DNA from: a bacterium
GTDB lineage: Bacteria; 4484-113; JAFGCY01
Reading direction: 5' to 3'
DNA length: 64,000 nt
Assembly (NCBI GenBank): GCA_020849855.1
Contig: JADZFO010000005.1
Coordinates: forward strand, 1-64,000
In this document: positions 31,740 to 40,772 of the stretch, piece by piece
How the letters are laid out: every line of letters begins with the position of its first letter
Position numbering within the stretch: the stretch's first letter is position 1
Notes under the pieces: model-generated
What the model was told of the DNA's origin: nothing
Database searches by the model: none
Seen by the model: the letters and a program-made list of their open reading frames with translations, nothing else
Position numbers and translations under genes: made by a program

Positions 31740-33875
31740 GTGAAAGTGCTGGGGCAAAGCTGCTTCTTTCCGGCCCGCTGGCCGGCCTTGGTGCTGGCTG
31801 TGCTGACCCTGCTCTGCGGCCTGCTGCTGGGCGGCTGCCCGGCGCGCGAGGCGCGGCCGGTGGCCCGCAGCCGCGCGGAGGGCGAGCTGGCCACGCAGTT
31901 CAGCCCGGTGGCCACACAGCGCCAGCTGGGCTCCGCCTATGCCCGTCTTGGCGGCGCCCGGGCGGTCGAGCGCCTGTATGCCGATGAAGCGCGCTCGGCG
32001 GTGCTGCTGCAGATGCGCGGCGGCAAGGGCCTGTGGCTGGACCTCGCCCGCGCTGCCCAGCCTACCGAGCTGGTGCTGGACCGCGAGCTGCTGCATGTGG
32101 ACATGGAGCGCCGCCGGGCCTATGCCCTGGGCTCGCTGCAGCCCGGGGAGTTCAGCATCTTCCAGCGCAGCCTGCCGGATGGCGACTGGCAGCTTCTGCT
32201 GAGCCATGACAAGGATCTGGTGCGCGGGCAGGTGCTGGGCCTTTACAGCCACCCGCGCTGGGAAGGACTAGTGCTGCTGCTGCGCACGAACTTCTCGCCG
32301 GCCGGCAGCGATCCCGCTGCCCCGTCGCCGGCCCCGGGCCAGGTACGGCTCTGGGACCTGGCTTATGACATTGACTCCGCGGGCCGCAGCGGCCTGCGCT
32401 GGCAAAAGACCCTCGAGCTGCCGGCGGATGATCTGCTGGCCGCCCCTTCGGCGGCGCTGCTCAGCGACGGCCTGCTGGCCTACAGCGCGCCGGACGGCGC
32501 CGAGATCGAGCTTGTCCCCTTCAAGGCTGGTCAGCAGATCAGCCGCTTCCCCCTGGCCGCCGGCCGCCGGGCGCGGCTCTTCGCGGATTCCAGCGAAGCC
32601 GTGGCCTGGGCCTATCTGGTGCCGGAGAACAGCGGCGCGGGCACGGGCCGCAGCGAGGATTCCGTGCAGGTCGGCATGCTGCTGGCCTTCGGCGCGCAGG
32701 GCGAGCTGGAGCGCATGGCCTGCGGCCAGGTGCCGATGGCCATGGTCGCCGGCGACTGGGCCAGCCGCCGCGCCGCGCTGTGCCAGCCCGCCGTGGGCGT
32801 CGCCATCGCTGATTTCGCGCGCCATGAGCTGCGCTGGCCCCTGCGCTGGTCTGACTCGCGCCAGCTCTATCTGGCCGGCAACGGCAGCCGCGTGCTGAAC
32901 GTGCTGCCCAGCGCCATCGTGGGCATCGGCGTTGAGGACCTGGCCGGCCTGCAGAACGCCCTGGCGGCGGCGCAGGTCCTGCCGCGCAAGGAGCTCAGGC
33001 AGCTGCGCCCGGTGGCGGAAAGCCTCGGCTGGGACTGGGGCAGGACCCAGATCAGCCCCCTGCTGGCCAGCACCGGCCGCCTGAGCATGTTTGACGGCAG
33101 CGATGTGGCGGCCTCCCTGGCCGAGCTGGACTGGGACCGCGAACGCGGCCGCGTGCAGTCACTGCTGCTCACCCGTGTGCCGGGGGTAGAGGACGAGGCC
33201 CTGCTTAAGCTGGACAGCGCCGCGCTGGATGCACGGCTGCGCGAGCTGCTGGAACAGATGGGCTGGCCGCGGGCGCAGGCCCAGGCGGACAGCGGCTTCT
33301 CCGGCCCCGGCGAGCTGCAGGCGGTTTATCTGCTGGAGCCCGAGCTGGCGGTCACACCCGGCCCGGGGGCGGATGCCCTGATCCCCGTCTCGCCCGGCGA
33401 GTTCAGCGTCTGGATCACGAGCGACGCGGCCTTCTGGAGCCTGGAAGCCGCGGGCGAGCGCATGCCCGCCGGCAGCCTCAGCTCCTGGGGCATCCGCGAA
33501 AAGGCCTGGCAGGCCGCGGCGGCGCTGGCGGCAGCAGAGGGCCTGCAGGGCCCGCGCCTGCGGGTCAGTTATGCCCTCGCCGGCGGCTGGTTCACGGCGG
33601 ATGCCGAGCTGCCTCTCGCCGAGCAGGCACTGGAGCTGGAAAGCTCCGCGGGCAAGGACAGCCGCGCGGCGGTGGAAGTGGAAGTGCTGGCCAGCGATGC
33701 TGAGGCGGACCGCATCTACCACCTGCTGCTGGACCCGCTCAGCGGTGAAGTGCTGCAGTCCGGGGCGCGGGATGCCGGCGCCCTGGCCCTGGCCCAGGCC
33801 GGGGTGAACTTCGGCCCGGCAGATGAATTCGCGCCCGCCAGCGGTTCAGCAGTGCCGGCGGAAGATTCACACTGA
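31740..33875 (+). CDS. Large lipoprotein of unknown function
   Basis: A 711-residue protein with a signal peptide (ALVLAVLTLLCGLLLGGC) and lipobox Cys at about 35. I do not recognise the family. About residues 60-390 have repeated strand pairs such as GLWLDLARAAQPTELVLDRELL, QVRLWDLAYDIDSAGRSGL and AERIELVPFKAG-like segments, suggesting a beta-propeller. A helical part follows (LAELDWDRERGRVQSLLLTRV, LDARLRELLEQMGWPRAQ). It starts with GTG. It precedes the clp genes by about 200 bases with a REP pair between. Confidence 0.6.
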   Translation: MKVLGQSCFFPARWPALVLAVLTLLCGLLLGGCPAREARPVARSRAEGELATQFSPVATQRQLGSAYARLGGARAVERLYADEARSAVLLQMRGGKGLWLDLARAAQPTELVLDRELLHVDMERRRAYALGSLQPGEFSIFQRSLPDGDWQLLLSHDKDLVRGQVLGLYSHPRWEGLVLLLRTNFSPAGSDPAAPSPAPGQVRLWDLAYDIDSAGRSGLRWQKTLELPADDLLAAPSAALLSDGLLAYSAPDGAEIELVPFKAGQQISRFPLAAGRRARLFADSSEAVAWAYLVPENSGAGTGRSEDSVQVGMLLAFGAQGELERMACGQVPMAMVAGDWASRRAALCQPAVGVAIADFARHELRWPLRWSDSRQLYLAGNGSRVLNVLPSAIVGIGVEDLAGLQNALAAAQVLPRKELRQLRPVAESLGWDWGRTQISPLLASTGRLSMFDGSDVAASLAELDWDRERGRVQSLLLTRVPGVEDEALLKLDSAALDARLRELLEQMGWPRAQAQADSGFSGPGELQAVYLLEPELAVTPGPGADALIPVSPGEFSVWITSDAAFWSLEAAGERMPAGSLSSWGIREKAWQAAAALAAAEGLQGPRLRVSYALAGGWFTADAELPLAEQALELESSAGKDSRAAVEVEVLASDAEADRIYHLLLDPLSGEVLQSGARDAGALALAQAGVNFGPADEFAPASGSAVPAEDSH

Positions 33876-33920
33876 GCCAGCGGAGCAAACAGAGTTTCTG
33901 CAGGTAAGGCCATCCTTGCT

Positions 33921-34018
33921 GTGGCCCCGGACGGCAGTCCGGGGGATTGCAGCTTGCCCGCATTGCCATGCGGGCCCACAAGATTGTGTGGCCCCGGACG
34001 GCAGTCCGGGGAATCCCG
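33921..34018. repeat. Two REP-like units, same family as the RAYT flanks
   Basis: GTGGCCCCGGACGGCAGTCC starts at 33921 and again at 33988, 67 bases apart, with GCCCGCATTGCCATGCGGGC between. The same hairpin pair forms the arrays at 42856-43115 and 43729-43888, about 9 kb away. Confidence 0.85.
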
Positions 34019-34074
34019 CCAAGCCGCATTACAATGGATTACATCAGCATCGATTAAGAGTCGGGTGGTGCGGC

Positions 34075-35238
34075 ATGGACTTCTACAGCTTCTTCAGTTT
34101 CTCGGCTAAGAAGGCGGTTTACCGCGCTTCTGAAGTCTGCTCACAGTTCAACAACCAGTTCCTTGAACCTGAGCATGTATTCCATTCCGTGCTCAACCAG
34201 CGCTCCTGCAGCGCGGTGCAGGTGCTCCATACACTGGATGTGAATCTGCCAAAGCTCGCTTACAGCCTGGAGGCCTATCTCTATGAGCACTCCGGGGACT
34301 TCAAGGGCAGCGCTGTCTTCAGCCAGCGCACCATTGCCATGCTTGAGCTGGCCTACAAGGAAGTTAAACGCCTGCACCACCGCGAGATTGGCACCACGCA
34401 TCTGCTGCTGGCCCTCGCGCAGGATCACAGCCCCTTCCTGCGCCAGCTGGCTGAGGAGCACCAGCTTGATGCCCGCAGGATCCGCGAGGCTCTCCTGGCA
34501 CATTTGAAAGGCTATGACCAGGGCCGCCAACCCGCGGCCGGCCTGTCACAGCGCCCGCCCCAGGCGACGGCGGAAGCCGCGCAGTTTTCCTTTGGCAGCC
34601 TGCTGGACAGCGAGTCCCTGTCCCTGCTGCGTTATGCGCGCCAGGCGGCGCAGCAGTACCGGCACCGCGAGCTGCTGCCCCTGCACGCCGCCTTCGCCAT
34701 GGTGCTGACGGCGCGTACCGACTCCTCGGGCTTCTTCCGCCGCGCCGGTGTGCACCAGGGCCGCCTGATGACCGATCTGGCCGTGCTGCTGAGCCGGCTG
34801 GACTGCATGTCAGAGCCAATGCCCGAGGCGCTGCTGGAAAGCTCCGCCCTCCTGGATCTGGTGACCCGGGCCATGCGCAGCGCGCTGGAACGCGCCCGGC
34901 CCCTGGGCCAGCGCCAGTCCCAGGGCGGGGCGGTGCGGATCAGCCCGCGCGATCTGCTCTACGCCACCCTGCAGGACCCGGATGAGCAGCTGCAGCAAAT
35001 CCTGCAGCAGCACGGGCTCAGCCCGGCCACCTTAAAGCCGCTGGAGCTGGATGTAGAGGTGTATGAGACTGATCCTGAGGGCAGCAGTGGACCGCTTAGC
35101 GGAGAGGAAGGTGCGCTCGCTGGCCTGGATGACGAACTGGGTCAGCGTGCTCAGGATCTGCGTCGAAAAGCACTGGAGCGGGCGGCAGAAGAAGATCTGG
35201 ACCCAGACTCGCAGCCTGCCAGCGAGGAACCCTCCTAG
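34075..35238 (+). CDS. Stand-alone double Clp N-domain protein without ATPase
   Basis: A 387-residue protein. Residues 1-149 are nearly the same as the N-domain of the adjacent ClpC (about 120 of 149 identical by eye, starting [14 protein letters not shown]). Residues about 175-330 look like a second, diverged Clp_N pair (LSLLRYARQAAQQYRHRELLPLHAAFAMV and RISPRDLLYATLQDPDEQLQQILQQHGL). An acidic tail follows (ERAAEEDLDPDSQPASEEPS). No Walker motifs are present. It probably arose by duplication of the clpC 5' end. A role as adaptor, substrate competitor or ClpT-like stabiliser is inference. The ATG at 34075 aligns with ClpC. Confidence 0.85.
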   Translation: MDFYSFFSFSAKKAVYRASEVCSQFNNQFLEPEHVFHSVLNQRSCSAVQVLHTLDVNLPKLAYSLEAYLYEHSGDFKGSAVFSQRTIAMLELAYKEVKRLHHREIGTTHLLLALAQDHSPFLRQLAEEHQLDARRIREALLAHLKGYDQGRQPAAGLSQRPPQATAEAAQFSFGSLLDSESLSLLRYARQAAQQYRHRELLPLHAAFAMVLTARTDSSGFFRRAGVHQGRLMTDLAVLLSRLDCMSEPMPEALLESSALLDLVTRAMRSALERARPLGQRQSQGGAVRISPRDLLYATLQDPDEQLQQILQQHGLSPATLKPLELDVEVYETDPEGSSGPLSGEEGALAGLDDELGQRAQDLRRKALERAAEEDLDPDSQPASEEPS

Positions 35239-35419
35239 GAAGAAATCTCGGCGATCCTCCGCGTCCTCTGCGCCTCTGCGTCTGGCCTTTGCGCTGGGCT
35301 CCGCGGGGAGATGGGAGAATGCGGGCAGGGTGCCCGCGCTCCAGCTGCTTTCCCGGCCGGCTCTTAACCAGCGCTTAAGCGCCCAACTGCGCTTCTGAGT
35401 TAATCAGCGGCGCGCGCGG

Positions 35420-35425
35420 TACTAT
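35420..35425 (+). promoter_or_regulatory. -10 box for leaderless clpC transcript
   Basis: TACTAT ends eight bases before the clpC ATG; no ribosome site is visible between. Confidence 0.45.
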
Positions 35426-35433
35426 AGCTTGTC

Positions 35434-37908
35434 ATGGATTTCTACAACTTCTTCAGCTTCTCTGCGAAGAAAGCGATCTACCGGGCCTCGGAGATCTGCT
35501 CGCAGTTCAACAACCAGTTTCTGGAACCCGAGCACATTTTCTACAGCATCCTGAACCTGCGCTCCTGCAGCGCGGTGCAGGTGCTGCACCAGCTGGGCGT
35601 GAACCTGCCGAAGCTCAGCTACAGCCTGGAAGCCTACCTTTACGAGCACGCGGGCTCCTTCAAGGGCAACGCGGTCTTCAGCCAGCGCACCATCTCCCTG
35701 CTGGACCTCTCATACAAGGAAGTCAAGCGCCTGCACCACCGCGAGATCGGCACCACGCATCTGCTGGTGGCCCTCTCGCAGGAGCGCAGCCCCTTCCTGC
35801 GCCAGCTCTTTGAAGAGCACGGCCTGGACGCGCGCAAGATCCGCGAGTCCTTCCTGGCGCACCTGAAGGGCTATGACCAGAGCCGCGAGCGCGGCAAGGA
35901 ATCCGGCAACTCCGTGGTCTCCAAGTTCAGCCGCAACCTGACCGAGCTGGCCCGCAGCGGCAAGCTCGACCCGGTGATCGGCCGCGAGCGCGAGATCAAC
36001 CGCATGGTGCACATCCTCAGCAAGCGCACCAAGAACAACCCGATCCTGGTCGGCGAGCCCGGCGTGGGCAAGACCGCCATCGTGGAGGGCCTGGCCCAGC
36101 GCATCGTCAGCAACCAGGTGCCCCCGGCCCTGACCGACTGTGACGTGCTGTCCATCGACCTGGCCGGCCTGGTCGCGGGCACAAAGTTCCGCGGCGAGTT
36201 TGAGGAGCGCCTCAAGGCCCTGATCAAGGAGATCCAGGAAAGCCAGGGCAAGATGATCATCTTCATCGACGAGCTGCACACCATCCTGGGTGCCGGCTCG
36301 GCCGAAGGCAGCCTGGACGCCGGCAACATCCTCAAGCCCAGCCTGGCCCGCGGTGAGCTGCGCTGCATCGGCGCCACCACCTTCAAGGAGTACCGCAAGT
36401 ACTTTGAAAAGGACGGCGCGCTGAGCCGGCGCTTCCAGCCGGTCTTCGTGGAAGAGCCGACCTACGACGAAACCCTGGAGATCCTGCGCGGCCTGCGCGC
36501 CTCCTATGAGCAGCACCACAAGGTGCGGGTGGCTGACGAGGCCCTGCACCAGGCCATCCGCCTGAGCCGCAAGTTCATCCCGGACCGCAAGCTGCCGGAC
36601 AAGGCCATCGACCTGATCGATGAGGCCGCGGCCTGGGTCAACCTGGACCGCGACAGCCGCCTGCGCATGAGCGATATCGACATCGAAGGCGTCGAGGAAG
36701 GCGAGGTCTCGGTCAGCGAGCTGCCTCGCATGCCCTTCGAGGCTTCCATCGAGAAGTTCCGCGTACCCGAGAGCGACATGAGCTCCGACACCGATGACGG
36801 CGTCGACGAGGACGCGGTGGTCAACGAGGAGCACATCGCCAAGGTGGTGGAGCTCTGGACCGGCATCCCCAGCCAGAACATCACCATGGACGACCAGCGC
36901 CGCCTGCTCTCCCTTGAGGAGACCCTGCGCGGGGCGATCATCGGCCAGAACGAAGCGATCAGCGCCATCGTGCGCAGCCTCAAGCGCAACTACAGCGGCG
37001 TGCGCAAGGGCGGGCGGCCCATCGGCTCCTTCATCTTCCTCGGCCCCACCGGCGTGGGCAAGACGGAGCTGGCCAAGGCCATCGCCAAGCATGTCTTCGC
37101 GCATGAGAACGCCTTCATCAAGATCGACCTCTCGGAGTACGGCGAGAAGCACGCGGTCAGCCGCCTGATCGGGGCGCCTCCCGGCTATGTGGGCTACGAT
37201 GAGGGCGGCCAGCTGACCGAGGCGGTCAAGCGCCATCCCTACAGCCTGATCCTCTTCGACGAGATGGAGAAGGCCCACCCGGACATCTTCCACACACTGC
37301 TGCAGCTGCTGGACGAGGGTGTGCTGACGGACGGCCAGGGCCGCAAGGTCTACTTCCACAACAGCATCGTGATCTTCACCACCAACCTTGCCGGGCGCTT
37401 CTTCGACGAGGGCGCGGCAATCGGCTTCAAGCGCGAGCTGGACCTCAGCGACAGCATGGTGGACCAGAAGTTCGGCTCCTACAAGGCCCGCGCCGAGGAG
37501 CACCTGAAGAAGTACTTCCGGCCGGAGTTCCTCAACCGCCTGGACGACACCATCTACTTCAAGCCCCTGGTGCGCCAGGACATCATCGAGATCGCCAAGC
37601 TGGAGCTGGGCTACCTGGCGGCCAACCTGGCCGACTCCAAGCGCGAGGTCAGCTTCGACGACAAGGTGGTGGAGCTGGTGGTCAACGAGGGCTACAGCCC
37701 GGTCTATGGCGCGCGCAACATGAAGCGCGCGATCCAGCGTCTGGTGGAGGACCCCCTGTCCGAAATGGTCCTGCGCAACCAGCTGCCGGAGCACCCGGTG
37801 CGCCTGACGGTGGACGAAGGCGGCAAGCTGGCGATCGACTTCGACGCCAGCCACCTCGACCCCAGCGGCTTCGCCGACGAGGTCACGGAGCCGGCAGGCA
37901 CGGAGTAG
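35434..37908 (+). CDS. clpC: ClpC-type AAA+ unfoldase
   Basis: An 824-residue Hsp100 unfoldase that feeds proteins to ClpP. N-domain at 1-149. First ATPase ring: Walker A GEPGVGKT near 208, Walker [10 protein letters not shown] near 275. Second ring: GPTGVGKT near 536, [11 protein letters not shown] near 604. An IGF loop (GAAIGFKRE, about 662) is the expected ClpP contact. A typical ClpC carries a coiled-coil M domain within the first ATPase region; no such segment is seen, and the inter-ring part has a short acidic linker (about 413-468, [14 protein letters not shown]...[13 protein letters not shown]). It is therefore ClpA-like in build. clpP is not in the window. Confidence 0.92.
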   Translation: MDFYNFFSFSAKKAIYRASEICSQFNNQFLEPEHIFYSILNLRSCSAVQVLHQLGVNLPKLSYSLEAYLYEHAGSFKGNAVFSQRTISLLDLSYKEVKRLHHREIGTTHLLVALSQERSPFLRQLFEEHGLDARKIRESFLAHLKGYDQSRERGKESGNSVVSKFSRNLTELARSGKLDPVIGREREINRMVHILSKRTKNNPILVGEPGVGKTAIVEGLAQRIVSNQVPPALTDCDVLSIDLAGLVAGTKFRGEFEERLKALIKEIQESQGKMIIFIDELHTILGAGSAEGSLDAGNILKPSLARGELRCIGATTFKEYRKYFEKDGALSRRFQPVFVEEPTYDETLEILRGLRASYEQHHKVRVADEALHQAIRLSRKFIPDRKLPDKAIDLIDEAAAWVNLDRDSRLRMSDIDIEGVEEGEVSVSELPRMPFEASIEKFRVPESDMSSDTDDGVDEDAVVNEEHIAKVVELWTGIPSQNITMDDQRRLLSLEETLRGAIIGQNEAISAIVRSLKRNYSGVRKGGRPIGSFIFLGPTGVGKTELAKAIAKHVFAHENAFIKIDLSEYGEKHAVSRLIGAPPGYVGYDEGGQLTEAVKRHPYSLILFDEMEKAHPDIFHTLLQLLDEGVLTDGQGRKVYFHNSIVIFTTNLAGRFFDEGAAIGFKRELDLSDSMVDQKFGSYKARAEEHLKKYFRPEFLNRLDDTIYFKPLVRQDIIEIAKLELGYLAANLADSKREVSFDDKVVELVVNEGYSPVYGARNMKRAIQRLVEDPLSEMVLRNQLPEHPVRLTVDEGGKLAIDFDASHLDPSGFADEVTEPAGTE

Positions 37909-37971
37909 GCTTGGGCACAGCGCCCGCGTCCTGCAGGGGGCTTGTCCGACCCGTCGTGAACATGTACAAAC

Positions 37972-38003
37972 AAGGGGCCGCAGAGATGCGGCCCCTTTTG
38001 CTT
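37972..38003 (+). terminator. Rho-independent terminator of clpC
   Basis: Stem GGGGCCGCA / TGCGGCCCC with a GAGA loop (37974-37995), followed by TTTTGCTT. The stem word is also the palindrome inserted in coaX. Confidence 0.85.
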
Positions 38004-38079
38004 AGCTGTACGCCGCCGGGCTGCTGTGCAAGCTTTGCGGCACTGCACTTCCTGTCGGTTGAGTCCGGCCTGCTGCGCC

Positions 38080-38085
38080 TACAAT
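38080..38085 (+). promoter_or_regulatory. -10 box for a leaderless transcript
   Basis: TACAAT ends six bases before the ATG at 38092. Confidence 0.55.
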
Positions 38086-38091
38086 CAGCGC

Positions 38092-38631
38092 ATGGACACA
38101 CCAGCCGCCCCTGACCTGCGCTACCCCATCGGCAACTTCGTCCCGGACAGCGAGGCGAACGAAGCTCTGCGCCGCGCGCACATCGACGCGCTGGAGGCCC
38201 TGCCGGCGCAGCTGCGGGCTGCAGTCAGGGGCCTCAGCGAGTCCCAGCTTGACACGCCTTACCGCCCAGGCGGCTGGAGCCTGCGCCAGGTCCTGCATCA
38301 TGTCCCCGACAGCCACATCAATGCCTACACTCGCTTCAAGCTGGCGCTGACCGAGGAGCGGCCGACAATCAAGCCTTATCTTGAAGAACGCTGGGCCGAG
38401 CTGGCGGATACCCGACTGGCGCCTGCTGAGCTCTCGTTACAGCTCCTTGAAGCGCTGCACGCCCGCCTGGTGCTCCTGCTGCGCTCCCTTGACAGCGCCG
38501 CCTTCAACCGGCCGCTGCTGCATCCCGACTCCGGCGAGCACGACATCGACTGGCTGCTGCAGCTCTACGCCTGGCACGGCCGCCACCACACGGCCCACAT
38601 CACCGCCCTGCGCCAGCGCATAGGCTGGTAG
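38092..38631 (+). CDS. YfiT/DinB-family metal-dependent protein
   Basis: A 179-residue four-helix protein of the YfiT branch of the DinB superfamily. The family start is RYPIGNF, followed by RPGGWSLRQVLHHVPDSHINAY and the C-terminal WLLQLYAWHGRHHTAHITALR. His residues in HHVPDSH and WHGRHHTAH form the predicted metal triad. The superfamily includes thiol transferases and hydrolases; the substrate here is unknown. The ATG at 38092 is at the family start and directly follows a -10 box. Confidence 0.88.
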   Translation: MDTPAAPDLRYPIGNFVPDSEANEALRRAHIDALEALPAQLRAAVRGLSESQLDTPYRPGGWSLRQVLHHVPDSHINAYTRFKLALTEERPTIKPYLEERWAELADTRLAPAELSLQLLEALHARLVLLLRSLDSAAFNRPLLHPDSGEHDIDWLLQLYAWHGRHHTAHITALRQRIGW

Positions 38632-38639
38632 GTAGCACT

Positions 38640-38874
38640 CCGAACCAAACAGAGTTAACCGGGCTAACCGAGATCCACCGGGTAGACGCATCTATCTGCT
38701 GGCTCAAGCCGGCAAACCCGCCTCGGTGCGCGACAGGTCCTGTCACATGAGCTGATCCGGGGCCGGCGGCACATCATCGCGAGCTCTTACATCGACCCTT
38801 GTTCAGCCCTGCCATTGAATGTCTTTCTCGGTGAAACCCGGTTAACTCTGTTGACTCTGTTTGGATCAGAATCC
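38640..38874. repeat. Palindromic element with CAGAGTTAACCGGG arms
   Basis: CCAAACAGAGTTAACCGGGC (about 38645) and the inverse CCCGGTTAACTCTGTTGACT with CTGTTTGG (about 38836-38865) enclose about 170 bases without a gene. It is another family of the same general form. Confidence 0.65.
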
Positions 38875-38886
38875 CCTCCGGCGCGC

Positions 38887-38892
38887 TAAAAT
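38887..38892 (+). promoter_or_regulatory. -10 box for a leaderless transcript
   Basis: TAAAAT ends five bases before the ATG at 38898. Confidence 0.5.
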
Positions 38893-38897
38893 TTAGT

Positions 38898-39500
38898 ATG
38901 GCGAAAGAAGCGCATCCGGGGGAAGCCTATCCCGAGGAGTGCCGGCAGTGGATGGAGCTCACCATGCAGTGCGCTGCGGCGGGCGACATCCCGGGCTGTA
39001 TGGAGATGCAGCAGAAGGCCAACGAGTGCCTGCGCCGGCACGGTATCTTCAACCCTGACCTGCCCGAGACTTACTTCCGGCTCATGCACGAATCCCTGGC
39101 CGCCGCGCGCGACGGCGACATGGTCGGCGCGCAGCTCATCGGCGAGCGCATGAACGAGCTGCTCGTCGGCCTCGGCCTGCGCCCCGAGGGCGAAGGCAAC
39201 TGCAACGGCGAGGACGCGCAGCTGGTGATCCCCGAGGAGTGCGTGCTGATCGAAAGCGCCATGCTGGCCTGCGAGGAGGCCGGCGACTTCGCCGGCGGCA
39301 TGCGCCTGCTGCGCGACTTCGACAAGTGCCTGCAGAAGCACGGCATCCCCAGCCCGAACCTGCCCGACGAGTGGTTCGAGATCCAGATCGAGATGCACGA
39401 CGCGCAGGAGCGCGGCGACAGCGCGGACTTCGAGCGCCTGCGCCTGATCAGCGAGAAGATGATGCGCGACGCGGGCATCGATCCCGACGAGTTTAAGTAG
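38898..39500 (+). CDS. Unknown protein with an internal duplication
   Basis: A 200-residue acidic helical protein, not recognised. It has two copies of a unit of about 85 residues: CAAAGDIPGCMEMQQKANEC with LRRHGIFNPDLPETYF and later CEEAGDFAGGMRLLRDFDKC with LQKHGIPSPNLPDEWF. Each is followed by a charged helix ending in ERMNELL or SEKMMRDAG. No catalytic motif or membrane segment is seen; it may be a helical-repeat scaffold. It starts directly after a -10 box. Its TAG stop is the head of a GTAG palindrome. Confidence 0.75.
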   Translation: MAKEAHPGEAYPEECRQWMELTMQCAAAGDIPGCMEMQQKANECLRRHGIFNPDLPETYFRLMHESLAAARDGDMVGAQLIGERMNELLVGLGLRPEGEGNCNGEDAQLVIPEECVLIESAMLACEEAGDFAGGMRLLRDFDKCLQKHGIPSPNLPDEWFEIQIEMHDAQERGDSADFERLRLISEKMMRDAGIDPDEFK

Positions 39501-39578
39501 GGGCGGTAGGGTGCAGGCGTGCCTGCACCTTCTTCATACTGACTGCAGCGCCGGTGCACGCACGCGTGCACCCTACAG
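39497..39578. repeat. GTAGGGTGCAGG palindrome
   Basis: GTAG at 39497-39500 includes the stop codon of the gene before it. A second GTAGGGTGCAGGCGTGCCTG follows at about 39506, and GTGCACGCACGCGTGCACCC with TAC closes it at about 39576. It almost touches the tatD stop. Confidence 0.8.
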
Positions 39579-40466
39579 CTAACCCCACTTCGTCCCAAAA
39601 CACCTCTCGCTGTTCGCGCGCAGGATCGGCGCCAGCTCACTGAGGCTCATCCCGCGCAGGCTGGCCAGCAGCGCCGCCGTGTGCTTCACATGCACCGGCT
39701 CGCAGCGCACTTTGCCCCCGCCCATGTACTGCGCCGCCGGGATGCCCAGCTCGTCCTGCGCCTGCCCCGGCTTCAGCTTGCGGATCGCCTGGGGCGGCAT
39801 GAAGGGCGCATCGGTTTCCACCAGCAGGCGCTCCAGCGGGATCTGCGCGGCGTAGATTCGCAGGTCCTCGGCCTTCGGATAGCTCAGGTTGCCGGCGAAG
39901 GAGACATACCAGCCCGCGCGGCTCAGCGCATAGTCCAAAAGCTCCGGGCTGCCGTTAAAGCAGTGCAGCACGCCGCGCACGCCGGGCATCGCCTCCAGGC
40001 ATTCGCGGGTCTGGGCGTTGGCCTCGCGGGTGTGGATGATCACCGGCAGATCGCGCTCGCGGGCAAAGAAGAGCTGGGCCAGGAAGACGTTGCGCATCGC
40101 GGCCAGGCTGTTGGTGTCCCAGTACAGGTCGATGCCGCACTCGCCCACGGCAACCGGTCTGGCCCCGCCGTGCCACTCATCGTTGTCCCACCACTGCGAG
40201 AGATAAGCCTCGGCGCTGAAGGTCGACTCGGCCTCCATATCCCCGCGGAACCAGCGCGAGTGGAACTCGCTGGTCGGGTGCAGGCCGACGCTGTAGCGCA
40301 GCTGCGGATACTCGCGGCACAGCGCCGCCGCCGAGGCATTGCTGTCCGGGTCGATGCCGATAAGCAGCGCGCCGTCCACGCCGGCCGCCGCCATGCGCGC
40401 CAGCACCGCCTCGCGATCGGCGTCGAAGGCCTCGAAGTACAGATGGCAGTGCGTGTCGATCAGCAT
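39579..40466 (-). CDS. tatD: TatD-family metal-dependent hydrolase
   Basis: A 295-residue TIM-barrel hydrolase, probably a deoxyribonuclease acting in DNA repair or quality control. Family motifs: IDTHCHLYF (metal His pair), YSVGLHPTSE, VAVGECGIDLYWD (metal Glu), PVIIHTREA, LHCFNGSPELLDYAL and VETDAPFMPP (metal Asp). A slightly long loop near FRGDMEAESTFSAEAYLSQWWDNDEW is unusual. The ATG at 40466 is at the family start; the longer upstream frame is repeat. Confidence 0.93.
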   Translation of the reverse strand: MLIDTHCHLYFEAFDADREAVLARMAAAGVDGALLIGIDPDSNASAAALCREYPQLRYSVGLHPTSEFHSRWFRGDMEAESTFSAEAYLSQWWDNDEWHGGARPVAVGECGIDLYWDTNSLAAMRNVFLAQLFFARERDLPVIIHTREANAQTRECLEAMPGVRGVLHCFNGSPELLDYALSRAGWYVSFAGNLSYPKAEDLRIYAAQIPLERLLVETDAPFMPPQAIRKLKPGQAQDELGIPAAQYMGGGKVRCEPVHVKHTAALLASLRGMSLSELAPILRANSERCFGTKWG

Positions 40467-40477
40467 TTCTCTTCTTA

Positions 40478-40770
40478 TAGGGTGCAGGCATGCCTGCACC
40501 TGCTCCTGTAGGGGCGGGGCTTGTCCCCGCGCGTCAGGATGATTCACAAAGGGCCGCAGAGCCGCCGAGAAATCGAAGAAGCAACAGGAGGCACAGAGAC
40601 GCTGAGCCTTCCTGAGGGTATCTCGCCTGCGCTGGATACCCGCTTCTGAATAATATCTTCTCGCCGCCTTGAAGGGCGTGAAGCCCTCCGATTCTCTGCG
40701 CCTCGGTGTCTCCTGTTAGTTCTTCTTTTTCAGTAGAAAGCCGGCCGGGGACAAGCCCCGCCTCTACGGG
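40478..40770. repeat. Several palindromic elements, no gene
   Basis: A half copy of GGGTGCAGGCATGCCTGC lies at about 40480, then GTAGGGGCGGGGCTTGTCCC at about 40508. A large inverted pair follows: GAAGAAGCAACAGGAGGCAC near 40576 with GTGTCTCCTGTTAGTTCTTC near 40708. CCGGGGACAAGCCCCGCC lies at about 40745 just after the S9 peptidase stop. Confidence 0.75.
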
Positions 40771-40772
40771 AA

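Noticed and set aside
35710..37854. Long open frame antisense to clpC
   Set aside because: It is a shadow caused by high third-position GC; the sense strand has complete AAA+ motifs.
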